From Flavobacterium sp. UGB4466 (GTDB taxonomy: Bacteria > Bacteroidota > Bacteroidia > Flavobacteriales > Flavobacteriaceae), in contig NZ_CAGKLC010000007.1 in the NCBI RefSeq assembly GCF_903469665.1, positions 1 through 64,000 of the forward strand: DNA of 64,000 bases. The letters are read 5' to 3'. The position numbers and the translations under genes are program-made. Below are positions 14,118-23,439 of this stretch, one piece after another. Positions within the stretch are counted from its first letter, which is position 1; each line of letters starts with the position of its first letter. The notes under the pieces are model-generated. The model ran no database searches and had not been told where the DNA came from. It worked only from the letters and a program-made list of their open reading frames with translations.

Positions 14118-16712
14118 TTAGTTTTTCTTCTTAAACAAGCCATTGATTAAGTCACTGGCTTTTTTAGTAACCTCTTGAGTTTTTTGCTCTTTTTCGGTAG
14201 CGGCAGCTTTAGTGGTATCTTTAGCTTTAGTGTTTTTATTGATAAAATCGTTAAGAGCCGAAGTTCCTTTTTGAGTCAGTTTGTCTCTTTGCAGATTCGC
14301 AACCTGCGTAGCCAGACTGGTCACAGCACTTTTCATATCCGTTGATACTTTTGGATGCGAAAAATTACCTGTAAGCACAGCATTTATTGGAATGTTTTGC
14401 AGTTTTGCAGCATCTGCAGGAGACATTTTAGCAAGGAAGGCATTGGCTTCATTTCCTAAGTATTTTGCCGGAACATCTAATTTTAAATTATAGTTCATCG
14501 TTTGATCGAAACCATGAGTTCCGCCAATTGTAATTTTAATGTCCTGATATTTGATGTCAAATGGTTTTACGCTCACTTTTCCGTTATCAAATGTTAGAGC
14601 CGCTTTAATATCATTCAGGTTTATTTTATTAGGATCAATAAATTTCAGGTTAGAAGTTAAGGCATTGATAACGGTTGAGTTTTTAGAATTTACAGTAGTT
14701 GAAAGCAGCTGTCCCAAAAGATCTCCCGAGATTGATTTTAGATCCGGAGTCAACTCTTTATCGTCTAAGTTTCCGTTTAATTTTATAGTCGAATTTAATT
14801 TTCCATTGATAATTCCTGCCAAAGGAGCAATTTTTTTCATCATGTCTAATTGCGTAAAAGTCTGCGCAATATCCACCTGATTGAAACCTAAATTCATGTC
14901 AAAAGTTGGCACTTTTGTTTTGGTAGAAACAGCTCCGTTAAGACCAATTGTTCCTCCAAAAATAGAGGTTTTAAAGTTTTCTAAGGTAGCTTTTTCGTCC
15001 TTAACGATTAATCGTCCCGAAACGTCTTTTAGTTTCAGATTGTCGTATAAAACGGTAGTGGCTTTAGCATTTAAAGTACAATTTAAAAACGCCGGAATTT
15101 TCATCGCTTCAGTAGGTTTTGCAGCTGCTTTTTCTGTAGCAGGAGTTCCTGAAGTCATAAAATCATTCACTGCCAGCTGATTTGAACTCATATTAAAGTT
15201 TCCTCTTAGTTCTTGTTTTTTGAACATGAAACCATAGAAATTTTCCAGCACTCCGTTAATGCTTAAATCACTTTTTCCGGTTGTGGCGTCAAATTTTTTC
15301 AGGTTGATGGTACTCGGATTGAACTCGACCAATGCCGTACTGATGTTCATCGATTTATTGTTTTCGTCCGTATATTTAAATCCGGACAAACTCATGGTTC
15401 CGGCATTTTTGATATTCTGGTATTGACTTTTTTCAACAGAAGCCATATCAAATTGTGTAGTCACATCAGCTTTTAAAACACCGGCAAGAGGTTTGTCCAT
15501 TTTAATTGGATAAGCTTTAGAAAGATTCGCCAGATTGATGGTTCCTTTCAAGGCCGCGTTCACGATAGGGTTTTGCGTGATGTTTTTGATATTAGCTTTG
15601 GCGTTAAAAACATCCTGATCGATTCGGAAGGAAAGTTTATCCAAATTAACATAAGTATCGTTCAGGATTCCCGTTTCGTTGATGATTTTCGTGTCAATTA
15701 CAATATTCTGAACCGATTTTGGAAGGTTTGGATATTGAAACGAAGCATTGTTAGAAACAATTGCCACATTAAATTTAGGAACAGTAGTTTCGGTTAATTC
15801 ACCTTTAGCAAAACCGGCTACAGTAAAATCTCCGGTTGTTTTTACACCGTCCAGACTTGAAGCGTAAGCAGAAGGAATCAGTCCTAAGAAATTCGTAAAG
15901 GATGAAGTGGGAGTCTTAAACTTCAGATCATAAATTTGTCCGGCATCCACCATCTGAATAAACCCGTCAAATTCTAAAGGCAATTGATTGATTAAAGCTT
16001 TATTCTCCTTAAAAGTATATTTGCTTTTTTCAAGGTCAATTCCCAATACAGCGTCTAAAGTTAGTTTTACATTTTTCATGTAATTGATCTTATCCATATC
16101 CAATGAAACATTAGCAACAGATTTTGTTGTTAAATCTAATTTTGAATTGGTAAAATCGCCCGTTCCTTCATGGTTCAAACTGTCTATGACCATTTTTATT
16201 TTAGATCCCTGATCGATGTATCTGAAAGTGAAATTTTCGATTTTATAATTTTGAATTTTCAGTGAAAGCGGTTTGCTTTTGTCGTCTTTCACGTCCTTTT
16301 CTTTGTCTTTTAGTGCAATGTCAAAATTACCAACACCGTCTTTGTTGAAAATAATATTCACCAGACCATTGGTAGAGCTGATTCCCTGTATGTTTAAAGG
16401 TTCTTCTTTTCCCTTGAAAAGTTCCTTAATACTCATTTTTAAATTCAGCTCGCCTAATGAAACCAAAGTATCTCCTTCAAATGGAGCTTTATTGATGATC
16501 ACCAGTTTTTCGATTCCCACAGTGGCATTTGGAAAGTTTTTAAACAAACTTAGATCGGCATCTGTAAAACTTACCTTCGCATCAACACTTTTGTTGATCG
16601 CTTCTGAGATTTTAGCTTTTATTTGATCTTTAAAGAAATACGGAATGGCAAATAAGGCCGCTACAAGGACTACAAGAACTATAGCTGTTATTTTTAAAAT
16701 TTTCTTTACCAT
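14118..16712 (-). CDS. AsmA family outer-membrane-biogenesis protein
   Basis: An 864-residue protein with an N-terminal membrane helix (ILKITAIVLVVLVAALFAIPYFF, about 5-27), then a long repeat-rich region. Its opening after the helix, AKISEAINKSVDAKVSFTDADLSLFKNFPNATVGIEKL, is the AsmA start. The C-terminal half has the DUF748/AsmA-like beta-stranded pattern with DMKSAVTSLATQVANLQRDKL. Such proteins bridge the inner and outer membranes and help phospholipid or lipid transport, anchored in the inner membrane with the chain in the periplasm. The tail is very basic (ASDLINGLFKKKN). Confidence 0.88.
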   Translation of the reverse strand: MVKKILKITAIVLVVLVAALFAIPYFFKDQIKAKISEAINKSVDAKVSFTDADLSLFKNFPNATVGIEKLVIINKAPFEGDTLVSLGELNLKMSIKELFKGKEEPLNIQGISSTNGLVNIIFNKDGVGNFDIALKDKEKDVKDDKSKPLSLKIQNYKIENFTFRYIDQGSKIKMVIDSLNHEGTGDFTNSKLDLTTKSVANVSLDMDKINYMKNVKLTLDAVLGIDLEKSKYTFKENKALINQLPLEFDGFIQMVDAGQIYDLKFKTPTSSFTNFLGLIPSAYASSLDGVKTTGDFTVAGFAKGELTETTVPKFNVAIVSNNASFQYPNLPKSVQNIVIDTKIINETGILNDTYVNLDKLSFRIDQDVFNAKANIKNITQNPIVNAALKGTINLANLSKAYPIKMDKPLAGVLKADVTTQFDMASVEKSQYQNIKNAGTMSLSGFKYTDENNKSMNISTALVEFNPSTINLKKFDATTGKSDLSINGVLENFYGFMFKKQELRGNFNMSSNQLAVNDFMTSGTPATEKAAAKPTEAMKIPAFLNCTLNAKATTVLYDNLKLKDVSGRLIVKDEKATLENFKTSIFGGTIGLNGAVSTKTKVPTFDMNLGFNQVDIAQTFTQLDMMKKIAPLAGIINGKLNSTIKLNGNLDDKELTPDLKSISGDLLGQLLSTTVNSKNSTVINALTSNLKFIDPNKINLNDIKAALTFDNGKVSVKPFDIKYQDIKITIGGTHGFDQTMNYNLKLDVPAKYLGNEANAFLAKMSPADAAKLQNIPINAVLTGNFSHPKVSTDMKSAVTSLATQVANLQRDKLTQKGTSALNDFINKNTKAKDTTKAAATEKEQKTQEVTKKASDLINGLFKKKN

Positions 16713-16752
16713 ATAAATAAATTTGAGGGGTTAAATTGCTAACTGATTGTTG

Positions 16753-16760
16753 CAAAAATA
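16753..16760 (-). promoter_or_regulatory. Promoter -7 box for AsmA
   Basis: The minus strand reads TATTTTTG, matching TAnnTTTG, about 40 bases upstream of the AsmA start. Confidence 0.5.
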
Positions 16761-16828
16761 GTTTTTTTTGATGGAGTTCATAAATAAAGTTTTTGTTAAA
16801 CCTAAGAATATACTTCTGTTTGTTCCAA

Positions 16829-16866
16829 ATAAAAATCCGCCTGAATATAAGTTCAAACGGATTTTT
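16829..16866 (-). terminator. Terminator for the SppA/hydrolase operon
   Basis: AAAAATCCG pairs with CGGATTTTT around an 18-base loop, immediately past the hydrolase stop on the minus strand. Confidence 0.65.
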
Positions 16867-16886
16867 AGAGTTTTTATGATTGCCGA

Positions 16887-17834
16887 TTATTTTTTAATGA
16901 AAGAAATAATCTTATTGACCATGATTTCTGAGAGGGGCAGATTCTCATTTTTATAACTTTCCAGATTGGCCTGATGATCTCCGTCGATGATTTTCATGAC
17001 GTGATTCATTTTATCAACGATCAGGAGTTCGGCATTTTTATTGGCCTTCGATAAGAGTTCAGCATCTTTTACGGTCACTTGTAAATCCTGATTTCCCTGA
17101 ACGATCAAAATAGGAACATTTAGTTTTTTGATTTCGTTTTGCGGATTGTATTTGAACCAGGAAATTAAATAAGGCTGAATGCTTGGTCTGAAAAGAGCAT
17201 TAAGCATTGGGTCTACTTTCTTTACCGTGAATCCGCTTTTCAGACTATCAATAATCGGGAAGGTTAATTCCTCTACTTGTTTGTTTGATTTAGAAGCAAT
17301 TTGCGATTTGATCAATTGGTCGGCAGATTCTCCTGCACCTGCAATTGAGATAAACTTATTGGCTTTGGCTCCGGCAATCATTCCAATCAGAGAACCTTCG
17401 CTGTGACCAATTACAACTACTTCAGAGAAGCGTCTGTCTTGTTTTAACAGATTGATCCAGCTTTTGGCATCTTCGGTGTAATTCTCAAATACAAGAGTTT
17501 GTTCGGAGATAGCAGCCGGTTTACTTTCTGCAATTCCTCTTTTGTCGTATCGTAATGATGCAATTCCGTTTTTTGCCAGTGCTTCCGCCAGCATTTTCAG
17601 AGAATTGTTTTTCATCATCGGATTATTGCCGTTACGATCCGTAGGCCCCGAACCTGAAATGAGTAAAGCTACCGGGTATCTTTTTTCTAAATTCGGAGTG
17701 GTCAACGTACCAAAAAGCTGATCGATGTTAATTTTTAAAACAATAGGAGTTTCTGTAAAAGCAACTTCAGTTTTATTCTGAGCATTCACAAAACTCAGCA
17801 ACAGAATAGCAGCGAGGACAAATAAATTCTTCAT
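16887..17834 (-). CDS. Exported alpha/beta hydrolase (serine aminopeptidase S33-like)
   Basis: The 315-residue protein has a signal peptide (MKNLFVLAAILLLSFVNAQ) and the alpha/beta-hydrolase fold. An oxyanion region LLISGSGPTDRNGNNP opens the domain. The nucleophile elbow is VIGHSEGSLIG (GxSxG, Ser around 144), and DKMNHVMKIIDG is the likely histidine region near residue 275. This matches exported serine aminopeptidases of flavobacteria, which act in the periplasm; the substrate is unknown. The start follows the SppA stop by 14 bases, so the two share a transcript. Confidence 0.87.
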   Translation of the reverse strand: MKNLFVLAAILLLSFVNAQNKTEVAFTETPIVLKINIDQLFGTLTTPNLEKRYPVALLISGSGPTDRNGNNPMMKNNSLKMLAEALAKNGIASLRYDKRGIAESKPAAISEQTLVFENYTEDAKSWINLLKQDRRFSEVVVIGHSEGSLIGMIAGAKANKFISIAGAGESADQLIKSQIASKSNKQVEELTFPIIDSLKSGFTVKKVDPMLNALFRPSIQPYLISWFKYNPQNEIKKLNVPILIVQGNQDLQVTVKDAELLSKANKNAELLIVDKMNHVMKIIDGDHQANLESYKNENLPLSEIMVNKIISFIKK

Positions 17835-17847
17835 TTTTAAAAGGAAA

Positions 17848-19605
17848 CTATTTAATGTTTATTCCAAATGGAAGCATGGCCTGAACTCCTTTTTGTTTTT
17901 GAAGTCTTTTAACCTGCTCAATAAGCATATAATTTTCTTCGCCAATTTCTTCCTTGATAAATGCTTCTTTTGATTGCGCAAATGGCAGATTGGAAAGAAG
18001 GTCATTGAATGTTTTCTGGTATTCAGGATAGTTTTGTGTGCTGTACGTTTTGATTTTTGCAATTTTTGCAGCTTCAGCAATAGCGTCATTCAAACCTCCA
18101 ATCTGATCTACTAATCCAATTTTTAAAGCTTCGCTTCCTGACCAGACTCTTCCTTGTGCGATCGAATCCACCTGTGCAAAAGTCATTTTTCGGCCTTCCG
18201 CAACATGTGTTACAAAGGTTTTGTAAATATGCTCAACTCCTTCTAAAGTAAAGGCTTTAAATTTTTCGTCAACAGGTACAAACGGACTGTAATTTGCAGA
18301 GTTTTCATGTGTTTTTACCTGCTCTGTGTTGATTCCTAATTTGTGGGCTAAGGGAGTGAAGTTAGGCAGTACTCCAAAAACACCTATAGAACCTGTAATC
18401 GTATTGCTTTCTGCAAAAATTTTGTTGGCGTTGCAGGCAATGTAGTAACCGCCCGATGCGGCATAATTCCCCATAGAAACCACAACCGGTTTTACTTTTT
18501 TGGTTATCTCGATTTCTCTCCAGATCAGGTCAGAAGTCAAAGCACTTCCTCCCGGACTGTCTATTCTTAGCACGATTGCTTTTACGTCTTCATTTTTGCG
18601 TGCCTCCTGTAAAGAACGTCGCATAGAACCTTCACCAATTACGGTAACATCTCCTTCGCCGCCTTGTATTTCACCCTGTGCATAAATAATAGCAATTTGG
18701 TCAGTAGCAGTATTGGTCAGGGCAGTTGTAATGTTGTTTTGAGTATAATCTAAAATCGAAATTTTATTGTAATCGTCATCACCCGTTACTTTTAGCGCTT
18801 TTTTGATCGCGTTATGGTACACATCTTCATAGGCAATAACATCTATCAGATTTTGTGCTTTTGCCATTTCCGGAGTTCTGGCCAGTAATCCATTGGCGAT
18901 TTCATTTAGTTTCGGTAGCGGAATATTTCTGCTTTTTGAAATATCAGTCGTAACCGTAGTCCAGATGGAGTTTAAAAGAGCAGTAACCTGTTCTCTGTTG
19001 GCATCACTCATTTTATTTTCCAGAAAAGGTTCAACAGCACTTTTGTATTTTCCGTGACGAATCACTTCCATGTGAATGCCCGATTTTTCCTGAAAATCTT
19101 TGAAGAACATCACCTCAGACGAAAGACCTTTGAAATCTAAATCTCCGGCAGGATTCAAATAAATAGTATTGGCTACAGAATTCAGATAATATTCTTTTTG
19201 CGAGTACGTATTGGCATATGCCCATACAAACTTTCCTGATTTTTTGAAACTTTCAAGTGCATTTCTCAAATCTTTGTATTGTGCCAGACCTAAAGAAGAC
19301 TCATCATTTAAAATAGAGATTCCTTTAATGTTATCATCGGTTTTCGCCGCTTCAATAGCATTGATTACATCTGTTAAGCCGATGCCTTTTTTATCCGAAA
19401 AAACAGTTACCCACGGGTCTTTGTATTTTCCGGCATAATCGTTTTGAATTTGTTTTAAATTTAATTCAATAACAGAATCACTTTTCACGGAAACAGCATC
19501 GTCTCCTCCAAAAATTGCTCCAATAAGAATGACCCCAAAAAAGAAGAGGATAATAAATACAAAAATACCAATAACAGTGGCAATTACATTTCCTAAAAAC
19601 TTCAT
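17848..19605 (-). CDS. sppA: Signal peptide peptidase SppA, 67 kDa type
   Basis: SppA cleaves remnant signal peptides in the membrane. At 585 residues this is the long form with two tandem S49-like domains. An N-terminal membrane helix (about 4-31) anchors it. The general base lysine is Lys188 in HGKYKSAVEPF of the first domain and the nucleophile is Ser384 in GNYAASGGYYIAC of the second, the split Ser-Lys arrangement of the E. coli enzyme. It precedes an exported alpha/beta hydrolase in the same operon, consistent with a role in peptide turnover at the cell envelope. Confidence 0.95.
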   Translation of the reverse strand: MKFLGNVIATVIGIFVFIILFFFGVILIGAIFGGDDAVSVKSDSVIELNLKQIQNDYAGKYKDPWVTVFSDKKGIGLTDVINAIEAAKTDDNIKGISILNDESSLGLAQYKDLRNALESFKKSGKFVWAYANTYSQKEYYLNSVANTIYLNPAGDLDFKGLSSEVMFFKDFQEKSGIHMEVIRHGKYKSAVEPFLENKMSDANREQVTALLNSIWTTVTTDISKSRNIPLPKLNEIANGLLARTPEMAKAQNLIDVIAYEDVYHNAIKKALKVTGDDDYNKISILDYTQNNITTALTNTATDQIAIIYAQGEIQGGEGDVTVIGEGSMRRSLQEARKNEDVKAIVLRIDSPGGSALTSDLIWREIEITKKVKPVVVSMGNYAASGGYYIACNANKIFAESNTITGSIGVFGVLPNFTPLAHKLGINTEQVKTHENSANYSPFVPVDEKFKAFTLEGVEHIYKTFVTHVAEGRKMTFAQVDSIAQGRVWSGSEALKIGLVDQIGGLNDAIAEAAKIAKIKTYSTQNYPEYQKTFNDLLSNLPFAQSKEAFIKEEIGEENYMLIEQVKRLQKQKGVQAMLPFGINIK

Positions 19606-19648
19606 AAGTATATTTTTTTAATAAGTATCTAAAAAGGTTGGTTTGTTA

Positions 19649-19656
19649 CAAAAGTA
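19649..19656 (-). promoter_or_regulatory. Promoter -7 box for sppA operon
   Basis: The minus strand reads TACTTTTG, matching TAnnTTTG, 43 bases from the sppA start. Confidence 0.5.
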
Positions 19657-19780
19657 ATCTAAAAACAAATTAATTCGAATATCAGATCGGATGAAATGGT
19701 TGTAGCCTCTGCATTTTTAGTGCATTAAACTAAAGATAAGATATTTTGTAAGATAAATATAGTTTGAGTCCGGAATAATT

Positions 19781-19788
19781 TATATTTG
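19781..19788 (+). promoter_or_regulatory. Promoter -7 box upstream of CarboxypepD_reg-like gene
   Basis: TATATTTG matches TAnnTTTG 20 bases before the ATG. A TTTG at 19763 is too close (14 bases) to be an ideal -33 box. Confidence 0.5.
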
Positions 19789-19808
19789 AGGAAACCAAAT
19801 ACTTAAAT

Positions 19809-20996
19809 ATGAAAGATAAAGTAATTCTGTGGAGTTTTTTTCTCTTTGGCTTTTATGCCGGGGCTCAAAAAATCCAAACTAAAAAAGTGGTAGTCGATAA
19901 ATTGACAAAGCTTCCTCTGGAAAAAGTAAATATTTACAATCAAAAGGACAATTCACTAACGAATGAGGAAGGTGTTTTTTCTTTTATTTCCGATCAGGAT
20001 GAATTGAATTTTAGTTTGATTGGATATGAAAATCTGAAACTCAGCTTTGCCGAAATAAACAAACAGGATACGATCTTTTTGCAAAGTAAAACCATTGAAC
20101 TTGATGAAGTAGTAGTGGGAGAAGAAATGGCTATAATGAAAAAAGTATATGCCAAAATGAAAGAGAATTACATATTCGAACCTTACAATGAAAACTTCTT
20201 CTTGCGATGTGTCTTGAAACGAAATGATGAATTAGAAAGATTACAGGATATTTATGGTAAAGTATCGAGAAAAAGCATCTTTAAAACCAAAACACAACCT
20301 GACAATAAATGTGAAGTTGAGATTTTGAATATGAGGAAAGTTGGGATAAAAGATAAGGCTGATTTTGTGTATTTCGAATTTCAGAGTTTCGAAAAATTAT
20401 TTGATATAAATGCTATGATCTCTATCAAAACGGAAGATTTCGAACTTACTAAGGAAAAAAATGTAGCAGGTGATTTTTTTAAAATTAGTTTTATCAAAAA
20501 GTCAGAAAATACAATTGAACAAAAAACCAGTGGCTATTTTATAATTAATAAGAATGACTATGCTATTGTAGAAACCTATTTTGATCTTTATGATAATGGA
20601 GAAAAAGTACCATTTCAAAAAAAGGACAAAGTAGAATATCGAACCACGAGTTTTAAAACCACTTCAAATTATAAGAAGAGTGCCAGCACCAATAAATATT
20701 ATTTGAATAACGCAAAATCGGATGTTAGGGTAGAATTACTTGTAAGTGAAAAAAATATAAAAGCTTTTTATGATTACAGTACCAATTTTTTTGTAACCAA
20801 TAGTTTTATTGCTGAAAAAGCAAAGTCGAATTTGTCGATGGATAAGGATATTTTTAAAGTGAAATTTCCTTACTCAGAACAATTTTGGAAAAGCCAGAAC
20901 CAACTACCTTTAACAAGCAATTTAAGTGCATTTTTGAAGAGGGTTTCAGAAAACAAAGAGAACAAGAAAGAGTTTGAAATAGTTGGAAACTTCTAA
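19809..20996 (+). CDS. CarboxypepD_reg-like exported protein
   Basis: The 395-residue protein has a signal peptide (about 1-19, ending FYAGAQ). A carboxypeptidase-regulatory-like domain follows (about 20-95) with the family signatures VDKLTKLPLEKVNIYN, TNEEGVFSF and IELDEVVV, as in the plug side of SusC-like and related outer-membrane proteins. The rest (about 100-395) is a long domain of unknown function with no TonB barrel visible. It probably sits in the periplasm or on the outer membrane. It is a monocistronic gene between two promoters. Confidence 0.85.
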   Translation: MKDKVILWSFFLFGFYAGAQKIQTKKVVVDKLTKLPLEKVNIYNQKDNSLTNEEGVFSFISDQDELNFSLIGYENLKLSFAEINKQDTIFLQSKTIELDEVVVGEEMAIMKKVYAKMKENYIFEPYNENFFLRCVLKRNDELERLQDIYGKVSRKSIFKTKTQPDNKCEVEILNMRKVGIKDKADFVYFEFQSFEKLFDINAMISIKTEDFELTKEKNVAGDFFKISFIKKSENTIEQKTSGYFIINKNDYAIVETYFDLYDNGEKVPFQKKDKVEYRTTSFKTTSNYKKSASTNKYYLNNAKSDVRVELLVSEKNIKAFYDYSTNFFVTNSFIAEKAKSNLSMDKDIFKVKFPYSEQFWKSQNQLPLTSNLSAFLKRVSENKENKKEFEIVGNF

Positions 20997-21054
20997 GTCT
21001 TGAATCAAATAATGTAGTTAATTCTAAAATAGTTTTAGTTAATTTGCATTAATT

Positions 21055-22191
21055 ATGAAGTCACAGCATCAAATCGTTTTATCAATAGGCAGCAATCAGG
21101 GAAACAGGTTAACAAACATCGAAACGTGTATCGATTTGATACATAAAGAAGTGGGGACTGTAATCAGGGTTTCAAAACTGTATGAAACTCCTGCCTGGGG
21201 GTTTGAAAGTGATGCTTTTTATAATTGCGCATTGGTTTTGCATACCTATTTATCGGCGCAAAAAGTATTAAGTCAGGTTCTAAAAGTAGAAAAAAAATTA
21301 GGCCGAATCAGATCTGAGCAACAAGGGTATCAGTCCCGAATTATCGACATTGATCTGATTACTTACGATGATGAAACTATCGAGTCCGAAAAATTGCAGA
21401 TTCCACATCCGTTAATGCAAAACAGAAAGTTTGTTTTGCTTCCTATGCAGGATTTAGGTTTAGACTGGGAACATCCTGTTTTTCAAAAATCCATTACAGA
21501 ATTAATTGCAATCTCGCCTGACGATAGTGTTTGTGAAGTAGTTCAGGAATTGAAAAATCCGATACGCGAAATTGCATTGGAGAACTTCAACTACATTGCT
21601 TTCGAAGGAAATATCGGGGCAGGGAAAACCACTTTGGTGCAAAAAATAGCGGAGGATTTTAATGCAAAAATGGTTTTAGAACGTTTTGCTGACAATCCTT
21701 TTTTGCCAAAATTTTACAAAGATCAGAACAGGTATGCTTTTCCGTTGGAAATGTCTTTTCTGGCAGACCGTTATCAGCAGTTATCAGATGATCTGGCACA
21801 ATTTGATTTGTTTAAAGATTTTATTGTAGCCGATTATCATATCTTTAAATCCTTGATTTTTGCTAAAATTACCCTTGCCGAAGACGAGTATCGATTGTAT
21901 CGAAATTTGTTTGATATTATCTATAAAGAAATGCCAAAACCTGATTTGTATGTTTATTTGTATCAGAATTCTGAAAGGCTGCTGCAAAACATCAAAAAAC
22001 GCGGACGCAACTATGAGCAGAATATTGAGGCGGGTTATCTTGATAAAATTAATAATGGCTATTTAGAATATATTAAATCCCAAACTGATTTAAACGTGCT
22101 GATTATTGATGTTTCCGATCGTGATTTCGTGAAAAACCATAAAGATTACCTTTTTATCTTGGACGAAATCCAGAAGAAGATTTTTAATTAG
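21055..22191 (+). CDS. folK: FolK-deoxynucleoside kinase fusion
   Basis: The 378-residue protein joins two enzymes. The N-terminal half (about 5-165) is 6-hydroxymethyl-7,8-dihydropterin pyrophosphokinase, which makes the pterin diphosphate for folate synthesis. It shows SIGSNQGNR, IDIDLITYDD (Asp98, Asp100) and HPLMQNRKFVLLPM. The C-terminal half (about 178-378) is a deoxynucleoside kinase for salvage, with the P-loop GNIGAGKTT (185-193), DRYQQLSDD and the LID segment KRGRNYEQNIEAGYL. Both sets of key residues look intact. The architecture occurs in other Bacteroidota, to my knowledge. It links folate synthesis and nucleotide salvage in one chain. Confidence 0.92.
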   Translation: MKSQHQIVLSIGSNQGNRLTNIETCIDLIHKEVGTVIRVSKLYETPAWGFESDAFYNCALVLHTYLSAQKVLSQVLKVEKKLGRIRSEQQGYQSRIIDIDLITYDDETIESEKLQIPHPLMQNRKFVLLPMQDLGLDWEHPVFQKSITELIAISPDDSVCEVVQELKNPIREIALENFNYIAFEGNIGAGKTTLVQKIAEDFNAKMVLERFADNPFLPKFYKDQNRYAFPLEMSFLADRYQQLSDDLAQFDLFKDFIVADYHIFKSLIFAKITLAEDEYRLYRNLFDIIYKEMPKPDLYVYLYQNSERLLQNIKKRGRNYEQNIEAGYLDKINNGYLEYIKSQTDLNVLIIDVSDRDFVKNHKDYLFILDEIQKKIFN

Positions 22192-22232
22192 ATAATTAGA
22201 TAATTAGACAATTATCACATTATCTAATTATC
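22191..22232. repeat. Perfect 14-bp inverted repeat between convergent genes
   Basis: GATAATTAGATAAT (22191-22204) is matched exactly by ATTATCTAATTATC (22219-22232). It lies in the gap between folK-dNK and the convergent methyltransferase, where a bidirectional terminator would be expected. The sequence GATAATTAGACAATT recurs at 62893-62935. Confidence 0.65.
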
Positions 22233-22247
22233 AAATTGCCACATTGC

Positions 22248-22784
22248 CTATTTTGGCCAGTTTAATTTCTGAAATAAATCCCAAACCACAATTCCGGCGC
22301 TTACCGCAATATTTAAAGAGTGTTTGGTGCCTAATTGCGGGATTTCAATACAGCCGTCGCAAAGAGCAACTGCTTCCTGAGCAACTCCGTAAACCTCATT
22401 GCCAAAAACCAATGCATACTTCTGATTTTTCTCCGTTTTAAAATCCTGAAGGAAAATAGAACTTTCAACTTGTTCGATGGCAAGCGTCAGGATATTTTCT
22501 TTTTTAAGATTTTCGATTACTTCCAATATATTTTCGTGATGTTCCCAGGCCACAGTCTCAGTAGCGCCAAGAGCCGTTTTGTGGATTTCTTTATTGGGTG
22601 GAGTGGCGGTAATACCGCACAGGATTATTTTTTCAATTAAAAAAGCATCAGCGGTCCTGAACACAGATCCAATATTGTGCAGACTGCGGATATCATCTAA
22701 GACTAAAATTAAAGGAGTTTTGTCTGATTTTTTAAAATCCTCTATCGATTTACGGTCCAGTTCGCTATTTTCAAGTTTTCTCAT
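22248..22784 (-). CDS. SpoU-family (TrmH) RNA 2'-O-methyltransferase
   Basis: The 178 residues match short SPOUT enzymes. The first motif is LILVLDDIRSLHNIGSVFRTADAF (about residues 24-47), the next is ALVFGNEVYGV (about 126-136), and the last is IPQLGTKHSLNIAVSAGIVVWDL, the knot motif that holds S-adenosylmethionine. Whether it methylates tRNA or rRNA is not decided by sequence; it resembles TrmH/TrmL-like enzymes. It is convergent with folK-dNK and lies downstream of DUF1573 with a terminator between. Confidence 0.88.
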   Translation of the reverse strand: MRKLENSELDRKSIEDFKKSDKTPLILVLDDIRSLHNIGSVFRTADAFLIEKIILCGITATPPNKEIHKTALGATETVAWEHHENILEVIENLKKENILTLAIEQVESSIFLQDFKTEKNQKYALVFGNEVYGVAQEAVALCDGCIEIPQLGTKHSLNIAVSAGIVVWDLFQKLNWPK

Positions 22785-22803
22785 AGGTTTATTCAGGTCA
22801 TAA

Positions 22804-22833
22804 AAAAAGCTTCCAAAGTTAAGGAAGCTTTTT
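22804..22833 (-). terminator. Terminator after DUF1573 gene
   Basis: AAAAAGCTTCC pairs with GGAAGCTTTTT over eight bases. On the minus strand it follows the DUF1573 gene and gives a T run. Confidence 0.8.
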
Positions 22834-22858
22834 GAATTATTCTATTTTACTTTTCAGA

Positions 22859-23281
22859 TTAGCTTTTTACCGGATCTGGTAAAACAGTACCTTTAATAGT
22901 AAGCACTTTTGTTGGTTGTCCTTCAGCATTAGAAGTTACAGTTACAGTTTTTGTAAAAGCACCAACTCTGTCAGTAGCATATTTTACACCAATAATACCT
23001 TTAGCACCAGGAGCGATTGGCTCTTTTGGAGTTGTTGGTACTGTACAACCGCAAGATCCGGTTGTGTTTGTGATGATAAGAGGTTTAGTTCCATTGTTTA
23101 CAAAAACAAACTCACGTTTCCCATCTGCATTATGAGCAATAGTTCCATAATCAATGGTTTCTGTTTCGAAAGCCATTCCTGCACCTTCAACTTTGGCAAT
23201 TTTACCTTTTTTAGTGCTTTGAGCATTAGAAGCTGTAATTCCAACTACAGCTAACATAGCGATTAAAATTATTTTTTTCAT
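22859..23281 (-). CDS. DUF1573 domain exported protein
   Basis: The 140-residue protein has a signal peptide (about 1-20, ending GITASNAQ) and a DUF1573 domain (about 35-135). That domain has an immunoglobulin-like beta sandwich with the visible core FETETIDYGTIAHNADGKREFVFVNNGTKPLIIT and GSCGCTVP. The family is exported and common in Bacteroidota, with no defined role. It is monocistronic, with its own -7 box and terminator. Confidence 0.93.
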   Translation of the reverse strand: MKKIILIAMLAVVGITASNAQSTKKGKIAKVEGAGMAFETETIDYGTIAHNADGKREFVFVNNGTKPLIITNTTGSCGCTVPTTPKEPIAPGAKGIIGVKYATDRVGAFTKTVTVTSNAEGQPTKVLTIKGTVLPDPVKS

Positions 23282-23308
23282 CTTTTTTAGAGTCTTTTTT
23301 AATTAACA

Positions 23309-23316
23309 CAAATCTA
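23309..23316 (-). promoter_or_regulatory. Promoter -7 box for DUF1573 gene
   Basis: The minus strand reads TAGATTTG, matching TAnnTTTG, 28 bases from the DUF1573 start. Confidence 0.5.
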
Positions 23317-23439
23317 TGTAAAATTCTTATATCTCAACTTAAAAAAAGCTTAAAATATTTTAATTTTTGCACCACCTAGATATTCCTCCAAAATGTCATA
23401 AATTCGCTGTCTTAATTTTTTCATTTAAAATACAATAAT

